Counted from the first letter of the stretch, positions 9,043 to 18,083 are shown. The stretch is DNA of 64,000 nt from Stappia sp. (GCF_040110915.1 NZ_CP157793.1:2120939-2184938); one strand, 5' to 3'. Numbers and translations: made by a program. Notes: a model not told the origin generated them from the sequence alone.

Positions 9043-9058
9043 TGCAACCCGGGTGCCA
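9043..9058 (-). promoter_or_regulatory. Sigma-54 promoter of the P450 operon
   Basis: On the minus strand the sequence is TGGCAC, CCGGG, TTGCA, an exact match to the RpoN consensus. It nearly equals the promoter at 685-700 in spacer as well as core. It lies 51 bp before the P450 ATG and downstream of the repeat cluster at 9113-9165. Confidence 0.85.
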
Positions 9059-9127
9059 TGCCGGCGTTTTGCGGCCCGGCCGCCCCCTTGGCGGAACAGG
9101 GCACGGGACACCGTGACGCGCACGGGG

Positions 9128-9165
9128 CAGCGCACGGTGGCAGCGCACGATGCAGCGCACGGTGG
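9128..9165. repeat. Three tandem 12-13-bp repeats, candidate enhancer sites
   Basis: CAGCGCACGGTGG (9128-9140), CAGCGCACGATG (9141-9152) and CAGCGCACGGTGG (9153-9165) follow each other without gaps. They lie 70-107 bp upstream of the -24 element of the P450 promoter, the normal distance for binding sites of a sigma-54 activator. The same CAGCGCAC core occurs on the minus strand at 13201-13208, before the regulator operon. Confidence 0.5.
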
Positions 9166-9198
9166 CGACCGCACGAACGCGTTCCGGACACCGGGATC

Positions 9199-10518
9199 TC
9201 AGCCGGCGCGATCCGCCTTGCGCCGGCGTTTGTAGGTGACGGGGATGCCCATCTGCGCGCGGTACTTCGCGACGGTGCGCCGGGCAATGGTCAGGCCGCG
9301 CTGCGCGAAATGCGCCGCAATCTCCGCGTCGCTCAGCGGCGCCTTCGGATCTTCCACGCTGATCTGCGCGCGGATGGTCTCGCACAGCCAGGCCGGCGAG
9401 ACACCGGCGGTCTGATCCCCCGTCCCGCCCGCCGTTCCGATGGGCTGCATGAAGAACCGCTTGAGCGGCAGCGTGCCCGAGGGCGTCTGCATGAAGGTCG
9501 CATTGACCACCCGGCTGACGGTGCTTTCGCTGTAGCCGAGTTCGCCGGCGAGATCGCGTTGCAGCAACGGCCGAAGGGCGGACGGTCCCGCATTGAGGAA
9601 CCCGCGCTGGTGCTGCACCAGCGCGACGCCGATCCGCAGCACCGTCTCCTGCCGGCGCGCCACGGCCGAAACGAGCCAGCGCGCCGTTCCATAGGCCGTC
9701 TTCAGATCCTCGGAAGCGCCGTGCCGGCTCATGTCGCGGTAGAGCGCGTCATCCACCCGCACATCGGGCAACATCGAGCGGTCGAGCGTGACCCGCCAGG
9801 CGCCGTGCGCGTCGCGATCCGCGATCAGGTCCGGGCGAATCGTCTGGACCGGCGGGCGCGAGAACGCGAGCCCGGGTTTCGGGTCGAGCGTGCGCACCCG
9901 TCGCAACACCGCCTCGACACGCGCGCGCGGCAGAGCGGCGACGCGGCTCAACGCCGCCACACCGCCCGCTTCCAGCGTCTTCAGATGGGCCAGCACCTTG
10001 CGGGCATCGCCGTCGAGCCAGCCGGCGTCGTCCAGTTGCAGGCGCAGACAGTCGGTCAGATCGCGCGCGAACAGCCCCGTTGGTTCCATGCCCTGCAGCT
10101 TGCCCAGCACGCGCTCCAGGCGCGGCAGGGCAACGCCGTGGCGCTCGGCAATCCCGGCAAGCGGCGCCTCGAGCCAGCCCGCCGGCGTCAGGGCGTCGGT
10201 GAGCAGCAGCGCCAGTCCGCGCTCCTCCGGAGAGATCCCGCACAACGCCAACTGTCCCAGAACATGTTCGACAAGGCAGGGGCCCCGATCCTCCATGGTG
10301 GCGATGAAGTCGTCGCCCTCCCGCCGGCCCGCGCCTGCGTCGCGATGGCCGTCCTGCGACGCGCCGACGCTGAGCAGCGGGTTCATGTCGGCCTGACGCT
10401 TGAGGAAGTCGGTCAGATCGTGCGCGCCCATCTGCAGGATCGCGAGCGCGCGCTGCATGTCCGGGGTCAGAGCCAGCAGCTTCTTCTGCTTGAGCGCCAG
10501 GGCCGGAGCGATGCTCAT
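9199..10518 (-). CDS. rpoN: RNA polymerase sigma-54 factor, cluster-specific copy
   Basis: The 439-residue protein is a sigma-54 factor. It has the glutamine-rich N-terminal activator-interaction region (MSIAPALALKQKKLLALTPDMQ), the core-binding region, and near the C-terminus the RpoN box ARRTVAKYRAQMGIP, followed by a basic tail. It is somewhat shorter than housekeeping RpoN (usually about 480-520 residues), because the acidic linker is reduced. It is the third gene of PAS protein-activator-rpoN, 10 bp after the activator. Its position suggests it serves this catabolic cluster while another rpoN serves nitrogen regulation (inference). Confidence 0.93.
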   Translation of the reverse strand: MSIAPALALKQKKLLALTPDMQRALAILQMGAHDLTDFLKRQADMNPLLSVGASQDGHRDAGAGRREGDDFIATMEDRGPCLVEHVLGQLALCGISPEERGLALLLTDALTPAGWLEAPLAGIAERHGVALPRLERVLGKLQGMEPTGLFARDLTDCLRLQLDDAGWLDGDARKVLAHLKTLEAGGVAALSRVAALPRARVEAVLRRVRTLDPKPGLAFSRPPVQTIRPDLIADRDAHGAWRVTLDRSMLPDVRVDDALYRDMSRHGASEDLKTAYGTARWLVSAVARRQETVLRIGVALVQHQRGFLNAGPSALRPLLQRDLAGELGYSESTVSRVVNATFMQTPSGTLPLKRFFMQPIGTAGGTGDQTAGVSPAWLCETIRAQISVEDPKAPLSDAEIAAHFAQRGLTIARRTVAKYRAQMGIPVTYKRRRKADRAG

Positions 10519-10528
10519 GGCGGCCTGC

Positions 10529-11929
10529 CTATGGGGCCGGCTTGGTCTTGCGCACGATCGTGCCGATGTCGACGTCGAGGGCCGCGGCCGCCTTGCGCTT
10601 GCTGCCGTGCCGGGCGATCGCCGCGTCGATCAGTTGCCGCTCGTAGCGTCCGACCATCGTCTTGAGGCTTTCCCCGTCGCACGGCAGGCCCGCTTCGCCG
10701 CCCGCGATCGGGTGAGCGGCGGGCTCCGCCTCGAAGATCAGCGGCAGGTCGTCCTCGCCGAGAATCGCGATTTGCTGGATGATGTTGAACAGCTCGCGAA
10801 CGTTGCCCGGGTAGCCATAGGCCATCAGCCGCGCGCGCATGGCATCGCTCAGCACCAGCGGATCGGACCGCCGCTGGTTGGTGGTCCAGACGAAGCGGTC
10901 GATCAGATGCGAAATCAGCTCCGGCGTTTCGCGCAAGGGGCGCACCGGCAGCTTGACCACGGCCAGACGGTGAAACAGGTCGCGGCGGAACTGCCGGGCC
11001 CGGACCATGTCGAGCAGGTCGCGATTGGTCGCCGAGATCACGCGGACATGCACAGACTTGGGCCGCGTCCCCCCGACCCGCTGCACCGTCCCTTCCTCCA
11101 GGAAGGTCAGAAGCTTCGATTGCAGGTGCAGCGGGATCTCGCCGACCTCGTCGAGAAACAGCGTGCCGCCTTCGGCCTGTTCGATGAGCCCCTTCTTGCC
11201 CGAACTCAGCGCGCCGGTGAAGGCGCCCTTCTCGTAGCCGAACAGCTCGGACTCGAACAGGGTTTCGGGAATGGCCGCGCAATTGACGACGATGAACGGC
11301 TCCGACGCCTCGCTCACGTGGCGGTGCAGGTAGCGCGCGATCTCGGTCTTGCCCACGCCGCTCTCGCCGGTGATGATCACGCGCACGTCCTGCATCAGCG
11401 CGCGCTCGCCCAGCGAGATGGTGCGGTCGAGCGAGGGGCAGATCTGCCGTTGATGCAGGAAGTCGGGGCGAACCTTGCGCTCGCCGCCCGGACTGCGGCC
11501 GGCCTGCGGCAGCCCCGAGGCGCGGCGCCGGGCATGGTCGAAGACCTGAAGGTCGCGCAACTGCAGCACCATGCCGCCGGCGTCGCCGGCAATGCGGCGC
11601 AAGGTGGCATAGACCGATCCGCGCAAGCCCCCGCGCAGCACGAACTCGCCGTTGCTCTGCCGGTCGAGCGCTTCCAGGACCGGCTCCCAGTCGTAGCCGC
11701 CGAAATCGCCGAGCGCATCGACCTTCTGCCCGGCGAGGTCCGCGCCCCGCGCGCCCAGGATCTGGCCGGCCTCCACATTGACGAAGATCATGCGGCGATC
11801 CGCGCCGATCACCACGATGCCGTCGGGAAACGAGGCGACACACCGCAGGACCGTGTCCGTTTCCTCCATACCGGTTGCAAGGCCAAGCAGATCGGCCGCG
11901 GCGAGGAGCTCGTGCCGATCGACGCTCAT
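10529..11929 (-). CDS. Sigma-54-dependent enhancer-binding protein (PAS-AAA-Fis)
   Basis: A 466-residue activator. A PAS domain occupies roughly residues 20-130 ([20 protein letters not shown]). The AAA+ domain follows, with Walker [10 protein letters not shown], the sigma-54 loop as [14 protein letters not shown], Walker [11 protein letters not shown] and the NPVREL-like [10 protein letters not shown] short Fis-type HTH closes the protein ([19 protein letters not shown]). There is no phosphoacceptor receiver domain, so sensing probably goes through PAS domains. ATG 11929 overlaps the stop of the upstream PAS gene (ATGA). It is the expected activator of the three sigma-54 promoters here. Confidence 0.93.
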   Translation of the reverse strand: MSVDRHELLAAADLLGLATGMEETDTVLRCVASFPDGIVVIGADRRMIFVNVEAGQILGARGADLAGQKVDALGDFGGYDWEPVLEALDRQSNGEFVLRGGLRGSVYATLRRIAGDAGGMVLQLRDLQVFDHARRRASGLPQAGRSPGGERKVRPDFLHQRQICPSLDRTISLGERALMQDVRVIITGESGVGKTEIARYLHRHVSEASEPFIVVNCAAIPETLFESELFGYEKGAFTGALSSGKKGLIEQAEGGTLFLDEVGEIPLHLQSKLLTFLEEGTVQRVGGTRPKSVHVRVISATNRDLLDMVRARQFRRDLFHRLAVVKLPVRPLRETPELISHLIDRFVWTTNQRRSDPLVLSDAMRARLMAYGYPGNVRELFNIIQQIAILGEDDLPLIFEAEPAAHPIAGGEAGLPCDGESLKTMVGRYERQLIDAAIARHGSKRKAAAALDVDIGTIVRKTKPAP

Positions 11930-13131
11930 TGCCCGGCCCGCCCGCGGTGCAGCAGGTCGCCGGAGTGCGCCGTCACGCCGTTGCGAAAGGACACCGCCAG
12001 AAACGGCCGCCCGCGCGTCTGGAAGCACCTTGCGTTCAGGTCCGCGCCGATGGCACCGTCACGCCCCGCGATCATGACGGGGACGGGCGCGTGCAAGGCC
12101 CCGATCGGGCTCTCGCGCGTCTGAACGGCCAGCGCCTCGAAACTCGCGCCGCTTCGCACCAGACGATCCAGCGGGCGGCCGACGATCAGGTCCGGCGACA
12201 GGCCGAACAGCGTCTCCGCGGCGGCATTCGCGAAAATGACGATGCCCTGCTCGTCGACCAGCGCCAGCGCCTCCGGCACGGCGGCCAGCGCCAGTTCCAG
12301 ATCGCCCACCTGCTTGCGCAATTCGTCGCTGCGGCGCAATTGCTTCGACACATCGCGCACGGTGCCCCACATGCGGAACAGACAGTTGTTGCGGATCAGT
12401 CCGCGCACATCGTTTTCCACGTCGATGGTGGTGCCGTCGTAGCGGGTGTCGCGTGACAGCGCCCGCACCACATCGAAGTTGTTGCGCAGCAGAAACAGTG
12501 CGAAGTCCTCGTTCTCCGGGTTGCGGTCGAAGATCTCGCGCACCGGCCGGTCGTTCAGGTCCTGGTCGCCCGGCAAACGATAGAAGCGCCCCATGGCGGG
12601 ATTGCAGAAACGCCAATGACGGCGGTTCTCGAACATCTGGCGCACGATCTCGGGCTCGGGCGCGGAGAGATCCACCGGCTCGGCATATTCGATGCACCAG
12701 CACGGATCGTCGGAGGCGTTGAGAATGTCGATGAGCACGGCCTTGCCTTCGCTCAGATCCGCCGCGCGGGCGAACTCCGCCTCGCGCCACTTGAACAGGC
12801 GCAGCGTGAGCCCCTCGCCGCGATGCCTCCCGATCTCGACCAGCGCGCTGACCGGACGCGAACGCCCTTCGGCATCGCGCAGCCGCAGGCGGCGCGGAAC
12901 CGGCCCGCTCGCGCCCGCCGCCAGCAGCGCGCGGAGATCCTTGCGCGCGCTCCGGCTGTAGACGAGCGACCAGTCCGCGCCGACGAGATCCTCGACCGAA
13001 TGCCCCAGCCAGGCGGCCTGACGCGCATCGCAGTCCAGGATCACGCCGTGGTCCGAGACCAGATCGACCATCGCCAGATCGTCGATCGCCGGCTGATCGG
13101 CGGACACACAGGGCTCGGAGAGCTTGGACAT
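11926..13131 (-). CDS. PAS-domain sensory protein coupled to the sigma-54 activator
   Basis: The 401-residue protein has two recognisable PAS-like regions. One is near residues 15-75 (MVDLVSDHGVILDCDARQAAWLG) and one near 285-345 (VPEALALVDEQGIVIFANAAAETLFG). Between them lies a segment with CWCIEYAEP and FCNPAMGRFYRLPG. No histidine kinase, GGDEF, HTH or membrane segment is seen, so it probably works by protein contact with the activator encoded next. Its stop overlaps that gene's start. ATG 13131 begins MSKLSEP; upstream in-frame starts lack support. The ligand is unknown. Confidence 0.8.
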   Translation of the reverse strand: MSKLSEPCVSADQPAIDDLAMVDLVSDHGVILDCDARQAAWLGHSVEDLVGADWSLVYSRSARKDLRALLAAGASGPVPRRLRLRDAEGRSRPVSALVEIGRHRGEGLTLRLFKWREAEFARAADLSEGKAVLIDILNASDDPCWCIEYAEPVDLSAPEPEIVRQMFENRRHWRFCNPAMGRFYRLPGDQDLNDRPVREIFDRNPENEDFALFLLRNNFDVVRALSRDTRYDGTTIDVENDVRGLIRNNCLFRMWGTVRDVSKQLRRSDELRKQVGDLELALAAVPEALALVDEQGIVIFANAAAETLFGLSPDLIVGRPLDRLVRSGASFEALAVQTRESPIGALHAPVPVMIAGRDGAIGADLNARCFQTRGRPFLAVSFRNGVTAHSGDLLHRGRAGQ

Positions 13132-13286
13132 GCGATGCCTTTTTGTGACGGGTGGGACGATCATCCCGAGACAGCGCGGCTTCGGTCAACAAACCCCCGC
13201 GTGCGCTGCAACCTTGCGATGCACGGGCGCAGCGCCCCCGGAATCGCGGCGACGGCGGCCCCGGCGCAAGCCGGGACCGCGGCTGC

Positions 13287-14501
13287 TCAGGTTGTCTTGG
13301 CCGTTGCCGCGCGCAAGCTGCGCAGGCTGCGATAGGCCAGGAAGGCCCCGGCCAGCGTGCCGAGGATCAGCAGATTGTTCACATGCCCCACAAGAAGGTA
13401 GCTGCCATCCGCGATCAGCGTGCCGCCGAGGCTCGGGCCGACGAAGAGGCCGACCATCAGCGCACTGCCGGCCGCCGCGGCGACGCGGCCCTCCACGTCC
13501 ATTTCCGCGGCAAGCGCGGTCAGATAGGCGAGACAGAAGAAGTAGCTGCCGACCCAGAACAGGACCGAGACGGAATAGAGCGCCGCGTTGTTGGAGGACT
13601 GGCTGACCAGATAGGTCACCACGCCGGACACCAGAATGCCCGCGATCAGCGGCAGCCGCAGCCCGAACCGCGCCCCGATGATCGTCGCCAGCAAGGGTCC
13701 GGCCAGACCGAACAGGGCGGAATTGGCGAGCAGGCCGCCGACCTCGGCTTCCGTCAGGCCGGCCTCCATGCCGGTGGTCGCCAGGAACGCCCAGGAAATC
13801 GTGTCGCGCAGCGAGAAGCAGAAGAAGGCGAAGAGGATCGCCAGCCCGCCCGCTTCGAAGATCGAGAAATGGCCCCGATCGCTCTTGTGGGCAGCCACGA
13901 AGTCGTCCGCCGGCGGCGCGGAGGGCATGAAGGTCAGCAACGGCGCGAGGAGCGCGACCGTGGCCGCGAGCGCGATGTAGATGCCGGACTGGCCGTAGGC
14001 CTCGCCGATCGGCCCGAAGAGCTTGGTGATGACCGCCATGACGATCACGAAGAGCACCGTCATGTGGCCGGCGAATTTCTCCGGCTGCTCGGCGTTCGCG
14101 ACGGTCGCGTTCCCGGTGGCGAGCGCCAGTCCGGCCCCCAGGCCGGCGATGGTGCGCAGGACCATGAGCGCCTCGTAGCTGCCCCAAAGGGCGCTGGCCA
14201 GATTGGCCGCGATCACGGTGGCCGCTCCGGCGAGCGCGACCTTGCGCCGGTCGATATCGGCCATGCGCGGGGCCAGAAGCACCGACGTCACGAAGACGCC
14301 GGCGAATTCCAGCGTGCTGAGCAGTCCCGCCTGCGCCTCGTCCAGTCCGAGGTCGTTCATGTTCGCGCCCACCATGAACGGAAGGGCGATCAGTGCGAGC
14401 AGGCCGGTGCCATAGGCAGCCGCGAAGGCGGCAAGCAATGCGCCCCAGTTGCTCGGCAGCATCCCCGCCAGTCCACCCGGCGCGTTTGGTGTGGTGGTCA
14501 T
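13287..14501 (-). CDS. MFS transporter
   Basis: The 404-residue protein has about 12 hydrophobic segments typical of the major facilitator superfamily. The cytoplasmic loop after helix 2 reads APRMADIDRRKVALAG. It resembles small-molecule uptake or efflux carriers without an obvious substrate signature. ATG 14501 follows GAGGGA; a TTG at 14507 is a possible alternative. A sigma-54-type promoter lies 47 bp upstream, which ties it to the P450/gamma-glutamyl cluster. It is therefore a candidate importer of the amine substrate (inference). Confidence 0.85.
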   Translation of the reverse strand: MTTTPNAPGGLAGMLPSNWGALLAAFAAAYGTGLLALIALPFMVGANMNDLGLDEAQAGLLSTLEFAGVFVTSVLLAPRMADIDRRKVALAGAATVIAANLASALWGSYEALMVLRTIAGLGAGLALATGNATVANAEQPEKFAGHMTVLFVIVMAVITKLFGPIGEAYGQSGIYIALAATVALLAPLLTFMPSAPPADDFVAAHKSDRGHFSIFEAGGLAILFAFFCFSLRDTISWAFLATTGMEAGLTEAEVGGLLANSALFGLAGPLLATIIGARFGLRLPLIAGILVSGVVTYLVSQSSNNAALYSVSVLFWVGSYFFCLAYLTALAAEMDVEGRVAAAAGSALMVGLFVGPSLGGTLIADGSYLLVGHVNNLLILGTLAGAFLAYRSLRSLRAATAKTT

Positions 14502-14547
14502 AGGCAATCCCTCTTGTCGGCTTATGATTGTTCACAAGCCTCTTCAT

Positions 14548-14563
14548 GCAATCGGGACGCCAA
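14548..14563 (-). promoter_or_regulatory. Sigma-54-type promoter of the MFS transporter gene
   Basis: On the minus strand the sequence is TGGCGT, CCCGA, TTGCA. The invariant GG at -24 and GC at -12 have the correct spacing; two bases differ from the -24 consensus. It lies 47 bp before ATG 14501. Confidence 0.68.
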
Positions 14564-14656
14564 GCTCTCCCTTTTTCGCAAGAATCCTGAATATCATATG
14601 ATTTCAGGGGGCTTGCACGCGTCCGGAAACGCAGACGCGGTGCGGCGCCGGGCCAC

Positions 14657-14688
14657 GTGATGTGCTGCGTCATCGCGTCGCGCATCAC
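14657..14688. repeat. Inverted repeat upstream of the MFS promoter, candidate activator site
   Basis: GTGATG (14657-14662) and CATCAC (14683-14688) form a dyad centred about 110 bp upstream of the -24 element. Inside it is TGCGTCATCGCG (14666-14677), similar to TGCGTCACGCG at 579-589, about 100 bp before the reductase promoter. The rest of 14564-14771 shows nothing else. Confidence 0.35.
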
Positions 14689-14771
14689 TCGCGCCGGCGC
14701 GTCGGACGTGCCGGCGGCGGGCTGTCGAGGATCGGACGGGGAAACCGGAGGAAGGGCTGCCGCGCGGCGGA

Positions 14772-16442
14772 TCACGCCGTGTGGGTGATCTCGCCGTCGC
14801 ACATCGTCAGAACGGCGCGCGCCTGGTCGAGGTCGGCCGGCTCGAGCGCCTCGAGGTCGTGCGACAGCACGACGAGGTCGGCGGCGAAGCCGGGCGCCAG
14901 GCGCCCTTTCCAGTCTTCCGCGAACTCCACCCAGGCATTGTCGCGCGTGTAGGCGGCGAGCGCCTGGTGCAGGGTCAGGCTCTGGTCGGGCCAGTCGGGC
15001 CCGAGGTTATCCGGGGCAACCGCCATGCGCAGCGATTGCAGCGGATCGAGCGGGGCGACCGGCCAGTCGGTGGAGAACACCAGCTTCACGCCGGCGTCGC
15101 GAATGCGGCGGAAGGCGAAGCAGCAGCCGCGATGGCGGTCGCGCAGAATGTCGCCATAGGGATAGGGCGCGAAGCGTCCCGCCGGGGGCGCATGCGCCGG
15201 CTGCATCGAGGCGACCACGCCAAGCTCCACGAAGCGCGGCAGATCGTCGGGATGGAAGATCTCGACATGCTCGATGCGGTGACGGGCGTCGCGCGCGCCG
15301 TTGACCCGCCGTGCGGCGGCATAGCCGTCGAGCGTGCGCCGAACCGCCCCGTCGCCAATGGCATGAACGGCGATCTGCAGCCCCATGGCATCCGCGCGCA
15401 CGCAGATCTCCTCGAAGGCCTCGGCCGCGAACAGAGGCTCGCCGCAGGTGTCGGGTCGCCCCGGATAGGGCTCGATGCAATTGGCGGTGTAGCTGTCGAG
15501 CACGCCGTCCATGAACATCTTGACGGTGCCCGTGGTGACGCGCCGCGACGCGGCGATCCGGCGCATGTCGTCTGCTTCCCGAAGACGTTCCAGCGGGTCC
15601 CACGGCTTGAGATGCAGCGGCACGCGCAGGCGCACCGGCAGCCGGCCGGTGTCCTCCAGCTCGCGCAGAAGCCGCAACTGATAGAGATTGCCGTCCATGT
15701 TCTGCAGGCTCGTCAGGCCGAGGCTCGCGGCATGGCGCAGCCCCTCCTCCAGCACGTCGCGGTCGCGCGCGCGGTCCTCCACCGTCGGCGCCGGATCGGG
15801 ATCGCGTCCGTCGATCAGACCGCGCAGCTCGCGCCCGCCGAAGCGGGAAAAACGCAGCACATGGCCGTAGGCGTCCGGCTCCAGCAGCGCGCCCGAGGCC
15901 GTGCCGTCCGGCGCCATCACGATCTCGCTGCCCGGCGGCGTGTCGCGCCCGCCGAGAATGCCGGCAAGCTCCAGCGCGGCCGTATTGGCCCACAGCGTGT
16001 GGTGGTCGGCGGCCATCACCGCGAAGGGCCGGTCTGGCAGCACGTCGTCGAGCCGCTGACGGGTGACCGGCACGCCCTCGCCGAAAAAGGCGTAGCTCGC
16101 GTTGACGGCCAGCACCAGCCGGTCCTCGGGATGCGCCTCGGCGAAGGGACGCACACGGGCGCGCACGGTCTCCAGATCCGCCACGGCGAAGAGGTCGGGG
16201 AACATCCGCTCCGCCGAGCCGGCGAAGGCATGCACGTGACTGTCGATCAGCCCGGGGAGAACCGTGCCGCCCTGCGCGTCGATCAGCCGGGTCGCGGGGC
16301 CGGCAAGCGCGCGAAGCTCGCTCTCGTCCCCGACGGCGACAATGCGGCCACCGGCGACGGCGAGCGCCTGCGCGCGCGGGCGCGTGTCGTCGAGGGTAAG
16401 CACGCGGCCGTTGAGAAGGATGAGATCGGGAGCGCTCGTCAT
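14772..16442 (-). CDS. Amidohydrolase, YtcJ-like metal-dependent hydrolase
   Basis: The 556-residue protein belongs to the amidohydrolase superfamily, YtcJ type. It shows LNGRVLTLDD at the N-terminus, the metal motif GLIDSHVHAF, HAIGDGAVRR, HRIEHVEIF and the FSTDWPVAPLDPLQSL block. It ends with the composite beta-domain segment GRLAPGFAADLVVLSHD. Such enzymes cleave amide or carbamoyl bonds, but individual substrates are rarely known. ATG 16442 is preceded by AAAGAGAC. It lies 89 bp after an NhaC-type antiporter gene and probably shares its transcript, so uptake of a substrate followed by hydrolysis is a reasonable reading. No signal peptide is seen. Confidence 0.88.
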   Translation of the reverse strand: MTSAPDLILLNGRVLTLDDTRPRAQALAVAGGRIVAVGDESELRALAGPATRLIDAQGGTVLPGLIDSHVHAFAGSAERMFPDLFAVADLETVRARVRPFAEAHPEDRLVLAVNASYAFFGEGVPVTRQRLDDVLPDRPFAVMAADHHTLWANTAALELAGILGGRDTPPGSEIVMAPDGTASGALLEPDAYGHVLRFSRFGGRELRGLIDGRDPDPAPTVEDRARDRDVLEEGLRHAASLGLTSLQNMDGNLYQLRLLRELEDTGRLPVRLRVPLHLKPWDPLERLREADDMRRIAASRRVTTGTVKMFMDGVLDSYTANCIEPYPGRPDTCGEPLFAAEAFEEICVRADAMGLQIAVHAIGDGAVRRTLDGYAAARRVNGARDARHRIEHVEIFHPDDLPRFVELGVVASMQPAHAPPAGRFAPYPYGDILRDRHRGCCFAFRRIRDAGVKLVFSTDWPVAPLDPLQSLRMAVAPDNLGPDWPDQSLTLHQALAAYTRDNAWVEFAEDWKGRLAPGFAADLVVLSHDLEALEPADLDQARAVLTMCDGEITHTA

Positions 16443-16481
16443 GGGTCTCTTTTCGCGGATCGGATCGAACGATGGGGACGA

Positions 16482-16513
16482 GATCCCGCCGGCGCCGGAG
16501 CCTCGGCGGGATC
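16482..16513 (-). other. Intercistronic stem-loop
   Basis: GATCCCGCCG and CGGCGGGATC form a 10-bp perfect stem between the antiporter stop and the amidohydrolase start. No T-tract follows, so it looks like an attenuator or an mRNA-stability hairpin more than a full terminator. Confidence 0.4.
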
Positions 16514-16531
16514 GATACGGGGCCGGCGCGC

Positions 16532-17881
16532 TCAGGCGAGGCCGAGCGCGAGGTAGGCGAGCGCGGACACGCCGGCCGCGATGAGCACGTAGGGAAGCTG
16601 CGTCAGCGCGTGATCCATCGTCGCGACATCGCTGGAAGACGCCGAGAGAACCGTGGAATCGCCGTAGAAGCAGGCATGCGAGCCGAAGGCGCCGGCCGAC
16701 ACGACCACGCCCACCAGGATCGACACGTCGATGCCGAGCGCCATGCCGAGCGGCAGGATGATCGGCAGCGCGATCGCATACATGCCCCAGAAGCTGCCCG
16801 TGGCGAAGGCGATCAGCGACAGCGCCAGAAAGGCCACCGGCGGCAGCAGGATCGCCGTGAGATAGGGGCTCACCGTCTCGATCACGAAATCGGTCAGGCC
16901 GAGGATGTCGTTGACTTCCTTCAGCATGAAGGAGGCGACGATGATCGCGATGGCCGGAACCATGCCCTTCAGGCCCTCCATGGCGAAGTCGAACATCTGC
17001 CCGACCTTCAACGTGCCCTGCAGACCGTAGAGGACGAAGGTGATCAAGAGCGCGGCGGTGACGCCCATCAGGATGTCGATGTCGAACCACCAGGTGAAGA
17101 AGATCAGGCTGACGATGGGCACCAGGAAATTGCGCAGGCGCGGCTCGCCGCGATACTCGAAGTCGATCTCCAGCTCGCCGCCGGCGGCGGTGGCTGTGCT
17201 TTCGCCGGCGGCCGCGCGCGCCTCCGCCGTCTTCATCGGACCGAGCGCGGGCACCAGCCCGATGGCGACCAACGGCACCAGAAGCACCGCGACGATGGGA
17301 TAGATCATGTAGGGAATGGCGGAGATATAGGCGGCCATGCCGGCGCCGGCCTCGGCCACACCGTTGGTCTCCAGCAGGCCGGAGACATAGACCGCCCAGG
17401 TGGACAGCGGCACCAGCACGCAGATCGGCGCGGCGGTGGAATCCACGATATAGGCGAGCATCGGCCGCGAGACCCGGTGTTCGTCGGTGACGCCCTTCAT
17501 GGAGGTGCCGACCGTCAGCGCATTGAGATAGTCGTCGATGAAGATCAGAAGGCCCAGCACCCAGGTGGCGATCAGCGACGATTTGCGCGTCCGGCAGAAG
17601 CGGATCAGCACGCCGGAAAACGCCTGCGCGCCGCCGGAATGCACGACGAGATGCGTCAGCGCGCCGAACAGGCTCACCGCCAGCAGGATCCACACGATGG
17701 TGCTGTCGGCCAGCACCGTCTGCGCGCTCGCCATGGTCCGCTGCATGACCTCGTCCTGCGAGATCATCACGTAGCCCACGATCACGCCGCCGACGAGCGG
17801 CTCCAGCGCGCGGCGCGACAGCACCGCCAGCACGATGACGACAAGCGTCGGAATCAGGGCGAGCGCCCCCGGATTTTCCAT
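16532..17881 (-). CDS. NhaC-family Na+/H+ antiporter-like permease
   Basis: The 449-residue protein has many hydrophobic helices. The NhaC-family segment GLLIFIDDYLNALTVGTSM and the second acidic-polar block SHACFYGDSTVLSASSSDVATMDHALTQLPY are both clear. Members exchange sodium or protons, and some transport organic solutes. ATG 17881 sits 6 bases after AAGGGAGGA. It is the first gene of a leftward pair with the amidohydrolase and is divergent from a TetR regulator. The palindrome at 18046-18069 is the likely control site for both directions. A role as solute/sodium carrier for the amidohydrolase substrate is inferred. Confidence 0.85.
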   Translation of the reverse strand: MENPGALALIPTLVVIVLAVLSRRALEPLVGGVIVGYVMISQDEVMQRTMASAQTVLADSTIVWILLAVSLFGALTHLVVHSGGAQAFSGVLIRFCRTRKSSLIATWVLGLLIFIDDYLNALTVGTSMKGVTDEHRVSRPMLAYIVDSTAAPICVLVPLSTWAVYVSGLLETNGVAEAGAGMAAYISAIPYMIYPIVAVLLVPLVAIGLVPALGPMKTAEARAAAGESTATAAGGELEIDFEYRGEPRLRNFLVPIVSLIFFTWWFDIDILMGVTAALLITFVLYGLQGTLKVGQMFDFAMEGLKGMVPAIAIIVASFMLKEVNDILGLTDFVIETVSPYLTAILLPPVAFLALSLIAFATGSFWGMYAIALPIILPLGMALGIDVSILVGVVVSAGAFGSHACFYGDSTVLSASSSDVATMDHALTQLPYVLIAAGVSALAYLALGLA

Positions 17882-18045
17882 GATGTCCTCCCTTGGGGCG
17901 CAGCACCCCTGCCCTCTCACGCGACGCGCGCCGCCGCCAAACACCGCCGGTCGACCCCTCCTCAAGGGCCAAGCGACCGACGGCGGACTTGCAACGCCGC
18001 GCCTTCGCGCCAATGTTGCGTGACACTAACCGGCTACATTTTTTT

Positions 18046-18069
18046 ATCCAATAAAAATTTTTATTGGAT
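18046..18069. promoter_or_regulatory. Perfect 24-bp palindromic operator
   Basis: ATCCAATAAAAA is followed directly by its exact reverse complement. The site is almost pure A/T at the centre in an otherwise GC-rich region. It lies 2-15 bp upstream of the TetR gene's ribosome site, between divergent TetR and antiporter genes, so it is the probable TetR-binding site. Confidence 0.75.
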
Positions 18070-18083
18070 CAAGGAGAATGTTC

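Noticed and set aside
9005..9385. N-terminal extension of the P450 up to 9385
   Set aside because: It would run through the sigma-54 promoter and the repeat cluster; ATG 8992 has a good ribosome site and begins the conserved protein.
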